Shown one piece after another: positions 50,201 through 58,987 of a stretch of 64,000 nucleotides of DNA. The notes beneath the pieces are model-generated. The model did not search any database. It was not told the origin of the DNA and saw only the letters and a list, made by a program, of their open reading frames with translations. Origin of the DNA: Endobacterium cereale (lineage in GTDB: Bacteria > Pseudomonadota > Alphaproteobacteria > Rhizobiales > Rhizobiaceae); NCBI RefSeq assembly GCF_009617585.1, contig NZ_WIXI01000049.1, forward strand, positions 62,001 to 126,000, written 5' to 3'. A program made the position numbers and the translations under genes. Within the stretch, counting starts at the first letter, position 1. Each line of letters opens with the position of its first letter.

Positions 50201-50239
50201 GTCTTACTCTCGGGTGTTGGTCTTCAGAAACTGGCGGCT

Positions 50240-50268
50240 CTATAACCGCTTGTGCACGTTTTAGCCAA
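50240..50268 (-). promoter_or_regulatory. Predicted metN promoter
   Basis: On the minus strand TTGGCT (50263-50268) and TTATAG (50240-50245) are 17 bases apart. Transcription would start near 50233, leaving about 33 bases before the ATG, too short for a SAM riboswitch. The -10 box is good, the -35 box moderate. Confidence 0.45.
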
Positions 50269-50389
50269 TCAGGCGGCACATTCGAAGACAAACACAGACG
50301 GTGAGCATTTTTGACGGCTTTCGGTAAGGGCTGTTGCAGCAGAGGTTTTGACACCTCTCTTGACCGAGACTTATGCCGTTCGCGCTGAC

Positions 50390-50423
50390 CACTGCACAGG
50401 GATGGTTTTCCGTTTGTGCAGTG
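50390..50423. repeat. Inverted repeat between metN and the beta-glucosidase
   Basis: CACTGCACA (50390-50398) and TGTGCAGTG (50415-50423) are perfect arms around 16 bases. It lies after the beta-glucosidase stop on the minus strand without a T run, and upstream of metN. It could be a transcript-end hairpin or an operator. Confidence 0.4.
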
Positions 50424-50461
50424 CGGCAGGAAATAATCTTCTCTCTTTTACGGATTGCGAC

Positions 50462-51826
50462 CTATTCGTTTGACGAACCGAAAGTCGAGGCGAGCGTGCT
50501 GTACCAATTGCCGCTTTTCTTGATCGTCCGCGTCTGGGTCTCATAGTCCACGTAAACTAGGCCAAAACGCATGCGATAGCCTTCCGCCCACTCGAAATTG
50601 TCCATCAGGCTCCAGGCGAAATAACCCTTCATCGGGTAACCGTCCTTCACCAGATCGGCGACAACACCCAGATGGTCGGCGTAATAATCGAGGCGCATAT
50701 CGTCCGCGATCTGGCCATCGACCAGTTCGGTATTATCGCACGCGCCATTTTCGGTGACGTAGCAATCCGGCAGGTCGTAACGACGGTAAAGGTCTTCGAC
50801 GAGAGACTTCATCGCCGGCGCATGGATTTCCCAGCCAATATCCGTCACCTGTTCATTCACGAACGGTGCCGGTTTCGTTGCCGGAAATTCCGCGCCCTCA
50901 GCCGGATCGGCGGAGACACGCATCGGCGTGTAATAATTGAGGCCCCACCAGTCGAGCTTTTGGGAGATGACGGCAAGGTCGCCCTCCTCCACCACCGGCA
51001 TGCGATCGCCGAGCGCCTCAAGCAGCGAGGCCGGATATTCGCCCTTGAACACCGGGCCGAAAAACGCGCCATTGTGGAAATCGAAGGCACGCTCAGTCGC
51101 CGCCTTATCCTCAGTGCTGTCCGTACCCGCAATGACCGAATGGGCATTCAGCACCAGCCCGACCGGCACCTTTGGCGTGACATGGCGGATCGCCTCGACG
51201 GCCAGCCCGTGTGCGAGATTGGTATGATGCATGGCGGCCAACGCCGCTTCCATGTTGCGTTCGCCCGGCGCATGCACGCCGTAAAGATGCGACAGCCAGA
51301 CCGAGCACCACGGCTCATTGAAGGTGGCGACGGAATCGAGCCTGTCGCCAAGCCGCGCCATCACCACCTTGGCGTAACGCTGGAAGGCATAGGCCGTGGA
51401 GCGCGCCGCCCAACCACCCTCGCCCATCAGCGTCAGCGGCAGGTCCCAGTGATAGAGCGTCGCATAGGCTTTGATGCCGCGCGCCTTCATGCCGTCGAGA
51501 AGACGATCGTAGAAATCCAGTCCCTTCTCGTTGATGCGACCGGTGCCATCCGGAATGATGCGCGGCCATGCGATGGAAAACCGATAGGCCTCGACGCCCA
51601 TATCCTTGATGAGATCGAGATCCTGCTCGAACCGGTGATAGTGGTCACAGGCGACATCACCGTTATGGCCACCATAAACACGCCCGGGCATGTTGCAGAA
51701 AGCATCCCAGATCGAGGCTTTTCGCCCGTCTTCTTTCGCCGCGCCTTCGATCTGGAAGGCGGCGGTGGCGACACCGAAAAGAAAGTCCTTGGGAAAACGC
51801 GCGGCAAGATGTTTTGGGTCGGTCAT
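50462..51826 (-). CDS. Beta-glucosidase, GH1 family
   Basis: The 454-residue enzyme hydrolyses beta-glucosides by the retaining mechanism. The acid/base glutamate is in ATFNEPWCSV and the nucleophile in CYVTENGACD. The start FPKDFLFGVATAAFQIEGAA is the GH1 signature. It is close in length to the well-known Agrobacterium beta-glucosidase. No signal peptide, so it is cytoplasmic and must receive imported substrates. ATG 51826 is chosen on domain start; no strong ribosome site is seen. No sugar transporter is directly adjacent. Confidence 0.95.
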   Translation of the reverse strand: MTDPKHLAARFPKDFLFGVATAAFQIEGAAKEDGRKASIWDAFCNMPGRVYGGHNGDVACDHYHRFEQDLDLIKDMGVEAYRFSIAWPRIIPDGTGRINEKGLDFYDRLLDGMKARGIKAYATLYHWDLPLTLMGEGGWAARSTAYAFQRYAKVVMARLGDRLDSVATFNEPWCSVWLSHLYGVHAPGERNMEAALAAMHHTNLAHGLAVEAIRHVTPKVPVGLVLNAHSVIAGTDSTEDKAATERAFDFHNGAFFGPVFKGEYPASLLEALGDRMPVVEEGDLAVISQKLDWWGLNYYTPMRVSADPAEGAEFPATKPAPFVNEQVTDIGWEIHAPAMKSLVEDLYRRYDLPDCYVTENGACDNTELVDGQIADDMRLDYYADHLGVVADLVKDGYPMKGYFAWSLMDNFEWAEGYRMRFGLVYVDYETQTRTIKKSGNWYSTLASTFGSSNE

Positions 51827-52210
51827 GGAAACACGCCTGTCTGTCTCGAAAAGCCGGATGCTCAAGCGGTGTAAACCAAGCGGAACCCGCTTGTACAGCA
51901 CGCACACGGCAATTGTTACGGGCATGACGCAAGCAACGAATCCGGTTTTTTAGAACGCAAAATCCCGCATCTCGCACGTAAGTATAAGTTTTAAAAACTG
52001 CACCAAATGCGAACACAGATTGGATGAAATTATGCACATGCGCAAAATTTGCCTGCCAATAGATGCCAATGCAACAATTTCAACCAACGCGTTCTTGCGC
52101 TTTGCGAATGTGCGGCGTACGGCCGCAGCGTCACATTGCCCTGCGCTGAATTGACGCGTCAGTTCCTGACCCGCCGCGTGGGGCATCTCATGCGGACGAA
52201 GGAGCATAAA
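51827..52210. other. Divergent intergenic region
   Basis: This 384-base gap must hold the promoters of the beta-glucosidase and of the dehydrogenase operon. The part from 51945 to 52080 is AT-richer than its surroundings. No convincing -35/-10 pair, operator or RNA structure was identified beyond the AAGGAG ribosome site at 52199-52204. Confidence 0.5.
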
Positions 52211-52915
52211 ATGAGAGACGTTCCGGGGCTGCCGTCTCGCCGAACCTTTTTGAAGGCATCGGCGGCAAGCGCAGCCATCGCGGGTATCGCAGCAGTACCT
52301 GCCAAAGCTGAACAGAAGCCAGAACCGGTGGCGCTCACCGAATACAAGCCAGACTGTCTCAAGCCCAGTGAGTGGGCTTTCGTGATGGCAGCGGTGGCAA
52401 GACTTATCCCGTCGGATGGCGAAGGCCCCGGCGCGATCGAGGCACGCGTTCCGGTCTTCATCGACAAGCAGCTCGCAGGCGATTACGGCCGCGCGGCCGA
52501 CTGGTACATGCAGGGTCCGCACGATGCGGCGGCAAGCCCGTTGCGTGGCTGGCAGACCCCGCTCAACCCGCTGCAGATCTATCAGAAGGCGATCCCGTTC
52601 TTCGACGAGTGGTGCAAGACCACCCACGGCAAGATCTTTGCCGAATTGGATGCGGAAACCCAGGACAAGGCGCTCACCTCGCTCCAGAAGGACGAGATGA
52701 AAATCGCGCCGGAACTGCGCGAATTCTTCACCATCCTGCTCGCCAACACCAAGGAAGGCTATTTCGCCGACCCGATGTATGGCGGCAATCACGGCATGGA
52801 AGCTTGGAAATATATCGGCTTCCCGGGCGCCCGCGGCTCCTACAAGGAATGGGTGCTCAAGCATAACAAGCCTTACCCGCTTGGCCCTGTCTCCATCTCC
52901 GGCGAAAGGGCTTAA
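52211..52915 (+). CDS. Gluconate 2-dehydrogenase-type small (gamma) subunit
   Basis: The 234-residue protein has a twin-arginine signal (PSRRTFLKASAASAAIAGIA), so it is exported folded and probably carries the catalytic subunit with it. The mature part matches the gluconate 2-dehydrogenase subunit 3 family (AFVMAAVARLIPSDGEGPGA, AAWYMQGPHD-like ADWYMQGPHDAA). AAGGAG precedes ATG 52211 by six bases. The FAD subunit follows after five bases. Substrate is not fixed by this subunit. Confidence 0.9.
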   Translation: MRDVPGLPSRRTFLKASAASAAIAGIAAVPAKAEQKPEPVALTEYKPDCLKPSEWAFVMAAVARLIPSDGEGPGAIEARVPVFIDKQLAGDYGRAADWYMQGPHDAAASPLRGWQTPLNPLQIYQKAIPFFDEWCKTTHGKIFAELDAETQDKALTSLQKDEMKIAPELREFFTILLANTKEGYFADPMYGGNHGMEAWKYIGFPGARGSYKEWVLKHNKPYPLGPVSISGERA

Positions 52916-52920
52916 AAGTC

Positions 52921-54690
52921 ATGGCACGCACAGAAAAGAAAAAAGACGTCGTCATCGTCGGCCTCGGCTGGACCGGCTCCATCCTCGGCATGGAACTGGC
53001 GCAGGACGGTCTGGAAATCGTTGCGCTGGAGCGCGGTCACGACCAGAACACCGTTCCGAACTTCCAGTATCCGAACATGATCGACGAGCTGAAATACGGC
53101 GTCCGCCTCGGCATGATGCAGAAGCCGCATAACTCTACCGTCACCATCCGCCGCGATGTCAACGAAACGGCCCTACCTTACCGCAGCCTCGGTTCGTTCC
53201 TGCCCGGCATCGGTGTCGGTGGCGCCGGCACGCACTGGAACGGCCTGAACTGGCGTCCGCAGCTGTCGGAATACCGCTTGCGTTCCCATGTGGAAGAACG
53301 CTGGGGCGCCGGCATCATTCCGGAAGACATGCATCTGCAGGACTACCCGGTCACCTACGATGAGCTCGAACCTTTCTTCGATCGTTTCGAGCATGTTGCC
53401 GGCATTTCCGGCATGGCCGGAAACGTCAAGGGCAAGATCATCGAGGGCGGCAACCCGTTCGAGGCACCGCGTTCGCGCGAATACCCGATGCCGGCCATGC
53501 CGACGACCTGGGACGGCGCAAAATTTGCCGAAGCCGCCAAGGCTGCCGGCTGTCATCCGTTCCCGAGCCCGGGCGGCATCGCCTCGCAGGCCTATGTCAA
53601 CGAATATGGCATGCAGATGGGCCCGTGCAACCATTGCGGTTTCTGCGAACGTTACGGCTGCTACAACTATTCGAAATCCTCGCCGCAGACGGCCATCCTC
53701 GATGCCCTGAAGCGCAAGCCGAATTTCGAATACCGTACAGAGGCCGACGTCTTGCGCGTCGAAATGGCCGCCGACGGCAAGACCGCGACAGGCGTTACCT
53801 ATTACGACTACAAGACTGGCGAGGAAGTTTTCCAGCCGGCCGATCTGGTCATCCTCGCAGCATACCAGCTGCACAACGTCCACCTGATGCTTCTTTCGGG
53901 CATCGGCAAGCCGTATGACCCGGCAACGGGCGAAGGCACGACCGGCCGTAGCTACGCCTACCAGATGAACGGCGGTTACACGCTGTTCTTCAAGGACGAG
54001 CACTTCAACCCGTTCATCGGCACCGGCGCAAACGGCATGTCGATCGACGATTTCGGCATGGACAATATCGACTTTGGTCGCGAAGGTTTTATCGGTGGCG
54101 CCTACTGGCGTTCCGGCCAGACCAACGGCCAGCCGATCCGCTCGATGTCGCTGCCGAAGGGTTCGCCATCCTGGGGTGCTGGCTGGAAGGAAGCCGTCGG
54201 CGAATGGTACGGCCATTCGATGTCGATCGGCTCGCACGGCTCGCACATGTCCTATCGTGGCAACTTCCTCGACCTCGATCCGACCTACAAGGATCCGCTC
54301 GGTCGCCCGTTGATGCGCATGACCTTCAACTGGAACCCGAACGACATCCGCATGACGCAGTTCATGAAGTCGAAGATGGAGCCCATCGCTCAGTCGATGA
54401 ACCCGACCTCGATGCAGGAAGGCTTCAAGAAGGAAGGCGCCATGTACGACGTGCGTCCTTACCAGACGACGCACAATGTCGGCGGCTCCGTCATGGGTGC
54501 CGATCCGAAAACGTCTGCCGTCAACCGCTATCTGCAGGCATGGGACAAGCACAACATCTTCGTGCTCGGTGCCGGCGCCTTCCCGCAGAACACCCAGTAC
54601 AACCCGACCGGCATGGTCGGCGGTCTCGCCTATTGGGCCGCCCATGCCATCCGCACGGATTACCTGCGTAATCCGCGTCCGCTGGTGTGA
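52921..54690 (+). CDS. GMC-type FAD dehydrogenase, large subunit
   Basis: This 589-residue flavoprotein oxidises a sugar, polyol or sugar acid in the periplasm. The FAD-binding loop is VVIVGLGWTGSILGMELAQD near residue 10; the C-terminal GMC motif is NPTGMVGGLAYWAAHAIR, with a probable catalytic His in YQTTHNVGGSVMG. A cysteine-rich segment (GPCNHCGFCERYGCYNYSKS, four Cys) resembles the iron-sulfur site of related FAD glucose dehydrogenases. It lacks its own signal, relying on the Tat signal of the small subunit. Gluconate, sorbitol, glucose and glucosides (3-dehydrogenation) are all possible substrates. Confidence 0.9.
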   Translation: MARTEKKKDVVIVGLGWTGSILGMELAQDGLEIVALERGHDQNTVPNFQYPNMIDELKYGVRLGMMQKPHNSTVTIRRDVNETALPYRSLGSFLPGIGVGGAGTHWNGLNWRPQLSEYRLRSHVEERWGAGIIPEDMHLQDYPVTYDELEPFFDRFEHVAGISGMAGNVKGKIIEGGNPFEAPRSREYPMPAMPTTWDGAKFAEAAKAAGCHPFPSPGGIASQAYVNEYGMQMGPCNHCGFCERYGCYNYSKSSPQTAILDALKRKPNFEYRTEADVLRVEMAADGKTATGVTYYDYKTGEEVFQPADLVILAAYQLHNVHLMLLSGIGKPYDPATGEGTTGRSYAYQMNGGYTLFFKDEHFNPFIGTGANGMSIDDFGMDNIDFGREGFIGGAYWRSGQTNGQPIRSMSLPKGSPSWGAGWKEAVGEWYGHSMSIGSHGSHMSYRGNFLDLDPTYKDPLGRPLMRMTFNWNPNDIRMTQFMKSKMEPIAQSMNPTSMQEGFKKEGAMYDVRPYQTTHNVGGSVMGADPKTSAVNRYLQAWDKHNIFVLGAGAFPQNTQYNPTGMVGGLAYWAAHAIRTDYLRNPRPLV

Positions 54691-54701
54691 GGAGAACATC
54701 G

Positions 54702-56021
54702 ATGAAAAAACTCGTTCGCGTTCTCGGCGTACTCGTCGTTCTCGGCATCATCGCCCTCCTCGCCTTCATCTTCGTGCCGGTGCAGCGCACCGGCCCGGCC
54801 ACCCAGCTGGCAGCCGATTTCAAGCCAGCCAAGGGCCAGGGTGAATACGTCATGCGCGCCGGCGACTGTCTCGCCTGCCACACCAATGAAGGCGGCAAGC
54901 CTTTTGCCGGCGGCCGTGCAATCCAGAGCCCGATGGGCGCGATCTGGACCACCAACATCACGCCCGACAAGGAAACCGGCATCGGCAACTGGTCGCTCGA
55001 CGATTTTCGCGCGGCCCTTTACGATGGCGTGACCCCGAACGGCACACATCTCTATCCGGCCATGCCGTATGAGAACTACCGCAAGATGTCGGAGGAGGAC
55101 ATTGTTGCCCTCTACGACTACTTCATGAACGAGGTGGAGCCGGTCTCCAACAAGGTCGAGGAAACCAAACTTGCCTTCCCGTTCAATCTGCGTTTCGGTC
55201 TCAGAGCCTGGAACTGGCTGGCTGCCAATTACGAACCCGGCTTCAAGCCCACGCAGGGCCAGGATGAACAGTTCAACCGCGGCAAATATCTGGTTGAAGG
55301 TGCAGGCCACTGCGCCGCCTGCCACAGCCCGCGCAATCTGTTCATGGCACAGGACGGCATCGACGACACGTCGAAGGCCTTCCTGACCGGCGGCGAGATC
55401 GACGGTTACACCGCCCCTGACCTGCGTGGTCCGGAAAGCGGCCCGCAGAAGTGGACGACCGAGCAAACAGCAGCCTATCTCGCGACTGCTCGTAACGCTC
55501 ACTCCACGGCAACCGGCGAAATGATGCTCGTCGTGCGTGACTCGCTGCAGTACCTGACCAAAGAGGATAATATGGCGATTGCCGCCTACCTCAAGAAGAT
55601 CGGTACAGGTGGCGAGAAAGCAGCGACTGCTCCGGCAGAACCTGTCGTCACCGAGACGGAAAAGATGCTGACGGAAGCCAAGGCGGACATGCCGCTCGGC
55701 CCCCGCCTTTATCTCGACAATTGCGGTGGCTGCCACCTCGTGAACGGCAAGGGTGCCGCGGAGATCTTCCCGGAACTCGACGACAACTCGCTTGTGACAG
55801 CCAAATCGCCGAAGGGGCTGATCAGCGTCATCCTGCACGGTGCGGAACTGCCGTCCACGGCCGACCGCCCAATGAAGGTGCGCATGCAGGGTTACGACAA
55901 CCGTCTGTCGGACGAAGAAGTCGCAGCGCTTGCCACCTTCCTGCGTGAAGGCTGGACCAACAAGGCGCCGGCCGTTTCGGCTGCCGACGTCAAGGCCATC
56001 CGCGACCTTCCCAAACATTGA
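54702..56021 (+). CDS. Triheme cytochrome c subunit of the dehydrogenase
   Basis: The 439-residue protein has an N-terminal membrane anchor (RVLGVLVVLGIIALLAFIFV) and three CXXCH heme motifs (CLACH, CAACH, CGGCH). It takes electrons from the flavoprotein and passes them to ubiquinone or the respiratory chain. Its GGAG ribosome site overlaps the stop of the preceding gene. ATG 54702 is preferred over 54687. The three genes form one operon ending at a GC-rich hairpin. Confidence 0.93.
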   Translation: MKKLVRVLGVLVVLGIIALLAFIFVPVQRTGPATQLAADFKPAKGQGEYVMRAGDCLACHTNEGGKPFAGGRAIQSPMGAIWTTNITPDKETGIGNWSLDDFRAALYDGVTPNGTHLYPAMPYENYRKMSEEDIVALYDYFMNEVEPVSNKVEETKLAFPFNLRFGLRAWNWLAANYEPGFKPTQGQDEQFNRGKYLVEGAGHCAACHSPRNLFMAQDGIDDTSKAFLTGGEIDGYTAPDLRGPESGPQKWTTEQTAAYLATARNAHSTATGEMMLVVRDSLQYLTKEDNMAIAAYLKKIGTGGEKAATAPAEPVVTETEKMLTEAKADMPLGPRLYLDNCGGCHLVNGKGAAEIFPELDDNSLVTAKSPKGLISVILHGAELPSTADRPMKVRMQGYDNRLSDEEVAALATFLREGWTNKAPAVSAADVKAIRDLPKH

Positions 56022-56028
56022 TAACCAC

Positions 56029-56060
56029 CCTGCCCCGCCGTGTAAAAATGGCGGGGCGGG
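56029..56060 (+). terminator. GC-rich hairpin after the dehydrogenase operon
   Basis: GCCCCGCC pairs with GGCGGGGC between 56032 and 56057, extended by flanking C/G pairs, over a loop of about ten bases. No T run follows directly, so termination is only probable. Confidence 0.5.
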
Positions 56061-56301
56061 ACCATGATTTGGGGCTCTTTACAGTCGCATTTGAACATGT
56101 TCAAAAACAAACCATAAATTTAATTAGCAATTCGAAATCAAACATTTACGCGAATAAAAACTGATCAATTGTAATGAACTCGATCACAAAAAGGAGAAAA
56201 ATACCCTCTTTCGGCACACCATAAAAATGTGACCGCCTATTTAAGTAATTTATTTATAGTCTTGATGGCCAAATCACCTCGTAATTCGAGGAATGATTGG
56301 C

Positions 56302-57225
56302 GTGATACTTCGTTTCCCCAAAAATCTTGTTCAGGCCGGCCTTTATATTGAGGCCGTCGAATGCCCCAGTGCCGAATTTCCGCGTCGGCGGTTCATGCTC
56401 GAATCCGAGGAGGATCTGAAATCCATCCTCCTGTCCTCCGCCGTTGACGTGCTTGTCAGCCAGCAGAAAAGCCGTGTGGATGTCGCAGCGCTTCTGGAGC
56501 GCGCCCCTGCCGGTTATTTCAAGCCCGCCCCCTTGAGCGAGCCGATGCGGCTGGAAACCAGCGCTGCCCTTGAAGGCGCGATGGATGCCATGCGCCAGGG
56601 CCTCGAAGCCATGGTCGACGGCAATATCGACATGACGCACATTACCGAGGCTGCCATCGCAGCCCGCCGCGGTGTCGAAAACGCGCCGGAACTTTTCGTG
56701 GAAATGACCCGCCTCAAGGCGAAGCACAAGGCGACCTATCTGCATTCGGTCGTCGTCGCCGGCCTGATGGCGCAGATGGCCGTTCTGCTCGAATATGATG
56801 ACGAGATGGTCGACGAGATCGGTCGCGCCGGCATCCTGCACGATATCGGCAAGCTGCTCATTCCCAATGCCATCCTCAACAAGCCCGGCAAGCTGAATGC
56901 CGTCGAATGGCGGATGATCCGCAGCCACCCGGAAATCGGCTATCGCCACATGAAGGATCTGGGCGGCGTTTCCGAACTCATCCTCGATGTCTGCCGCCTG
57001 CACCATGAAGCGCTTGACGGCAGCGGTTATCCGCTTGGCCTCAAGGACGAGCAGATCATCCCGGTCGTGCGCATCTGCACCGTCTGCGACGTCTTCGATG
57101 CACTGACCAGCGTGCGCCCCTACAAGAAGGCGTGGACGACGGCAGACGCGCTGACCTGGATGTATGACCAGCCGCACATGTTCGACCGAAAGCTGATCCT
57201 GCGGCTGGGCTCGATGTTCCGGTAA
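56302..57225 (+). CDS. HD-GYP cyclic di-GMP phosphodiesterase
   Basis: The 307-residue protein has an N-terminal DUF3391-like region (about 1-100) and a complete HD-GYP domain: LHSVVVAGLM, AGILHDIGKLLIP, HHEALDGSGYPLGL and CDVFDALTSVRPYKKAW. It should hydrolyse cyclic di-GMP to GMP. The start at GTG 56302 has GAGGA nine bases upstream; an ATG at 56293 touches that site and is less likely. The 270-base AT-rich gap before it has no clear regulatory motif. It ends five bases before the convergent ABC-F gene. Confidence 0.92.
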   Translation: MILRFPKNLVQAGLYIEAVECPSAEFPRRRFMLESEEDLKSILLSSAVDVLVSQQKSRVDVAALLERAPAGYFKPAPLSEPMRLETSAALEGAMDAMRQGLEAMVDGNIDMTHITEAAIAARRGVENAPELFVEMTRLKAKHKATYLHSVVVAGLMAQMAVLLEYDDEMVDEIGRAGILHDIGKLLIPNAILNKPGKLNAVEWRMIRSHPEIGYRHMKDLGGVSELILDVCRLHHEALDGSGYPLGLKDEQIIPVVRICTVCDVFDALTSVRPYKKAWTTADALTWMYDQPHMFDRKLILRLGSMFR

Positions 57226-57229
57226 AACC

Positions 57230-58825
57230 TCAGCCTTTCCGTCGCATCGGCAATTCCAGTCGGCGCGTGATGCCGGTCGCACGGAAAAACGCTTCGTCAT
57301 GGCTGATGACGAGTAGAGCACCATCATAGGCGGCAAGCCCCTGCTCAACCATCGCGATCGAATCGAGATCCAGATGATTGGTCGGCTCATCGAGGATCAG
57401 CAACGGTGGCGGTCGCGTTCCTCCCAACACGCAGGCAAGCCCCGCCCTCAGCAATTGACCACCGCTCAGCGTTGAAACCGGCTGCAATGCCGCGTCGGCG
57501 CGGAACATGAAGCGGGCCAAGGCGGCCCTGCCCGCATTGTCATCGGCCTCCGGGTTGAGACGGCGAAAATTGTCCCGGATCGTTTCATCCGCCTTCAACA
57601 TGCTGACGGCCTGGTCGAGCAGCGCATAATCCGTGAACACACGAACCGTGCCCTGCGATGGTGCGACGGCACCCGTGATCGCGCGGATCAGCGTCGTCTT
57701 GCCCGAACCGCTGGCGCCGATTACCGCGACCCGTTCCGGCCCGACCAGATCAAACGATATATCCGACAAAACAGGTGGGCGATCGCCATAACCGACGCTC
57801 AGATGATCGACCCGCAACACGACCTTGGTCGCCGGCAATCTGGTCGGAGGAATGTGCACTGACAACGGCTGCAATATCTCGATCCGTTGTCTGGCCTCCA
57901 CAATCGCGGCCGACGCCTGCTGCTTTTGCCTTGCCGCCAGCCTCGCGTTTTCGCCGCTGGTGCCCTCGCTCTGCATTTTCAGCCCGCCCGCAGAAATCCG
58001 CGGCATGTCGCCCCGGTCTGCCTTGCGTTTGCCGGCGCCATCCCTGCGTGCCTTGCGCTCCACCTGCACCTGGGCGGTCCGGGCAATCTCGTCGAATGTC
58101 TTTTCCGCATCCGCCAGATCGTGTTCGGCAGCTGCGAGTTCCAATTGCTTGCGCTCCTGAAACCGGCTCCAGTTGCCGCCATAACGCCGGGCACTGACCG
58201 TCGTCAGTTCGACAATCGCATCCATACAGTCGAGCAGTTCACGGTCATGACTGACGACGATCGCCCCCGCCTTCCAGCGTGAAAGAAGATCGATGACGGC
58301 GATGCGCCCATCCCGGTCGAGATTGTTGGTTGGTTCGTCCAGCAGGAGGAAATCCGGTTCTTGAAAGACCAGCGAGCCGAGCCCCGCACGCGTGCGCTGC
58401 CCGCCGGAAAGTGCGGCAAGACGCGTCTCCGGTCCGGCATCGAGGCCGACGTCGGACAGGGCTGCAGCGATCCTTTCTTCAAGCAGCCAGTCGATGGTTG
58501 CGATTTCCTCGACGGTGGCGTCACCTGCAACCGCCTTGCCGAGAAGCGCAAGCTCGGTCGTGACGCCAAAAAGATCGGCAACCGTCGCGCCGTCATCGAC
58601 CTGCACGCTCTGCCGCATCATGCCGATCCGGCCCTGCACGGAAACCGAGCCCGTCTGCGGCTGAATGTCTCCGGCGACAAGTTTCAGGATCGTCGTCTTG
58701 CCGACGCCATTGCGGCCGACAAGCCCTGCCCGTTCAGGGCCGAAACTCAGATCGAGATTGGGAAAAAGCGGGCGGCCGTCAGGCGTGGACCACGAAAGAT
58801 TGGACAGGATTATGGAGGCAGGCAT
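57230..58825 (-). CDS. ABC-F family ATP-binding protein
   Basis: The 531-residue protein has two ABC ATPase domains without membrane segments: GLVGRNGVGKTTILKL and VAVIGASGSGKTTLIRA as Walker A motifs, LSGGQRTRAGLGSLVF and LSGGQLLRAGLACVLG as signatures. A basic linker (residues about 230-330) joins them. ABC-F proteins act on the ribosome, affecting translation or antibiotic tolerance. No resistance phenotype can be claimed. It is a single gene on the minus strand. Confidence 0.92.
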   Translation of the reverse strand: MPASIILSNLSWSTPDGRPLFPNLDLSFGPERAGLVGRNGVGKTTILKLVAGDIQPQTGSVSVQGRIGMMRQSVQVDDGATVADLFGVTTELALLGKAVAGDATVEEIATIDWLLEERIAAALSDVGLDAGPETRLAALSGGQRTRAGLGSLVFQEPDFLLLDEPTNNLDRDGRIAVIDLLSRWKAGAIVVSHDRELLDCMDAIVELTTVSARRYGGNWSRFQERKQLELAAAEHDLADAEKTFDEIARTAQVQVERKARRDGAGKRKADRGDMPRISAGGLKMQSEGTSGENARLAARQKQQASAAIVEARQRIEILQPLSVHIPPTRLPATKVVLRVDHLSVGYGDRPPVLSDISFDLVGPERVAVIGASGSGKTTLIRAITGAVAPSQGTVRVFTDYALLDQAVSMLKADETIRDNFRRLNPEADDNAGRAALARFMFRADAALQPVSTLSGGQLLRAGLACVLGGTRPPPLLILDEPTNHLDLDSIAMVEQGLAAYDGALLVISHDEAFFRATGITRRLELPMRRKG

Positions 58826-58939
58826 CTATATGATTTCCCTGGATTGCAAGGCAAAGCGGCGTTGCGATCGAGATGAAATCCATTGCGGCACACATCCTGT
58901 TGGTACTGCTGACTGCCCGTTTTTACCGGCGGACAGCGA

Positions 58940-58979
58940 CCAAAACAAGGCGGACGGCAGCAGAGGTCTGCCGCCCGTC
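58940..58979 (-). terminator. Probable terminator of the sugar operon
   Basis: On the minus strand GACGGGCGGCAGA pairs with TCTGCTGCCGTC around a small bulge, followed by CGCCTTGTTTTGG. It starts 8 bases after the last gene of the sugar operon. Confidence 0.6.
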
Positions 58980-58987
58980 AAAACGGA

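Noticed and set aside
48632..50245. 537-codon plus-strand frame opposite metI and metN
   Set aside because: The minus strand encodes the Walker and EAA motifs; this frame is an open mirror only.
50201..50300. Possible SAM-II riboswitch before metN
   Set aside because: The conserved elements of SAM-II could not be aligned, and the predicted promoter leaves too short a leader.
53173..54699. 508-codon minus-strand frame opposite the GMC dehydrogenase
   Set aside because: It is a shadow of the FAD subunit, which has all family motifs; the antisense product matches nothing.
54660..56018. 452-codon minus-strand frame opposite the cytochrome gene
   Set aside because: The plus strand encodes three CXXCH motifs and a membrane anchor; the antisense frame has no start signal.
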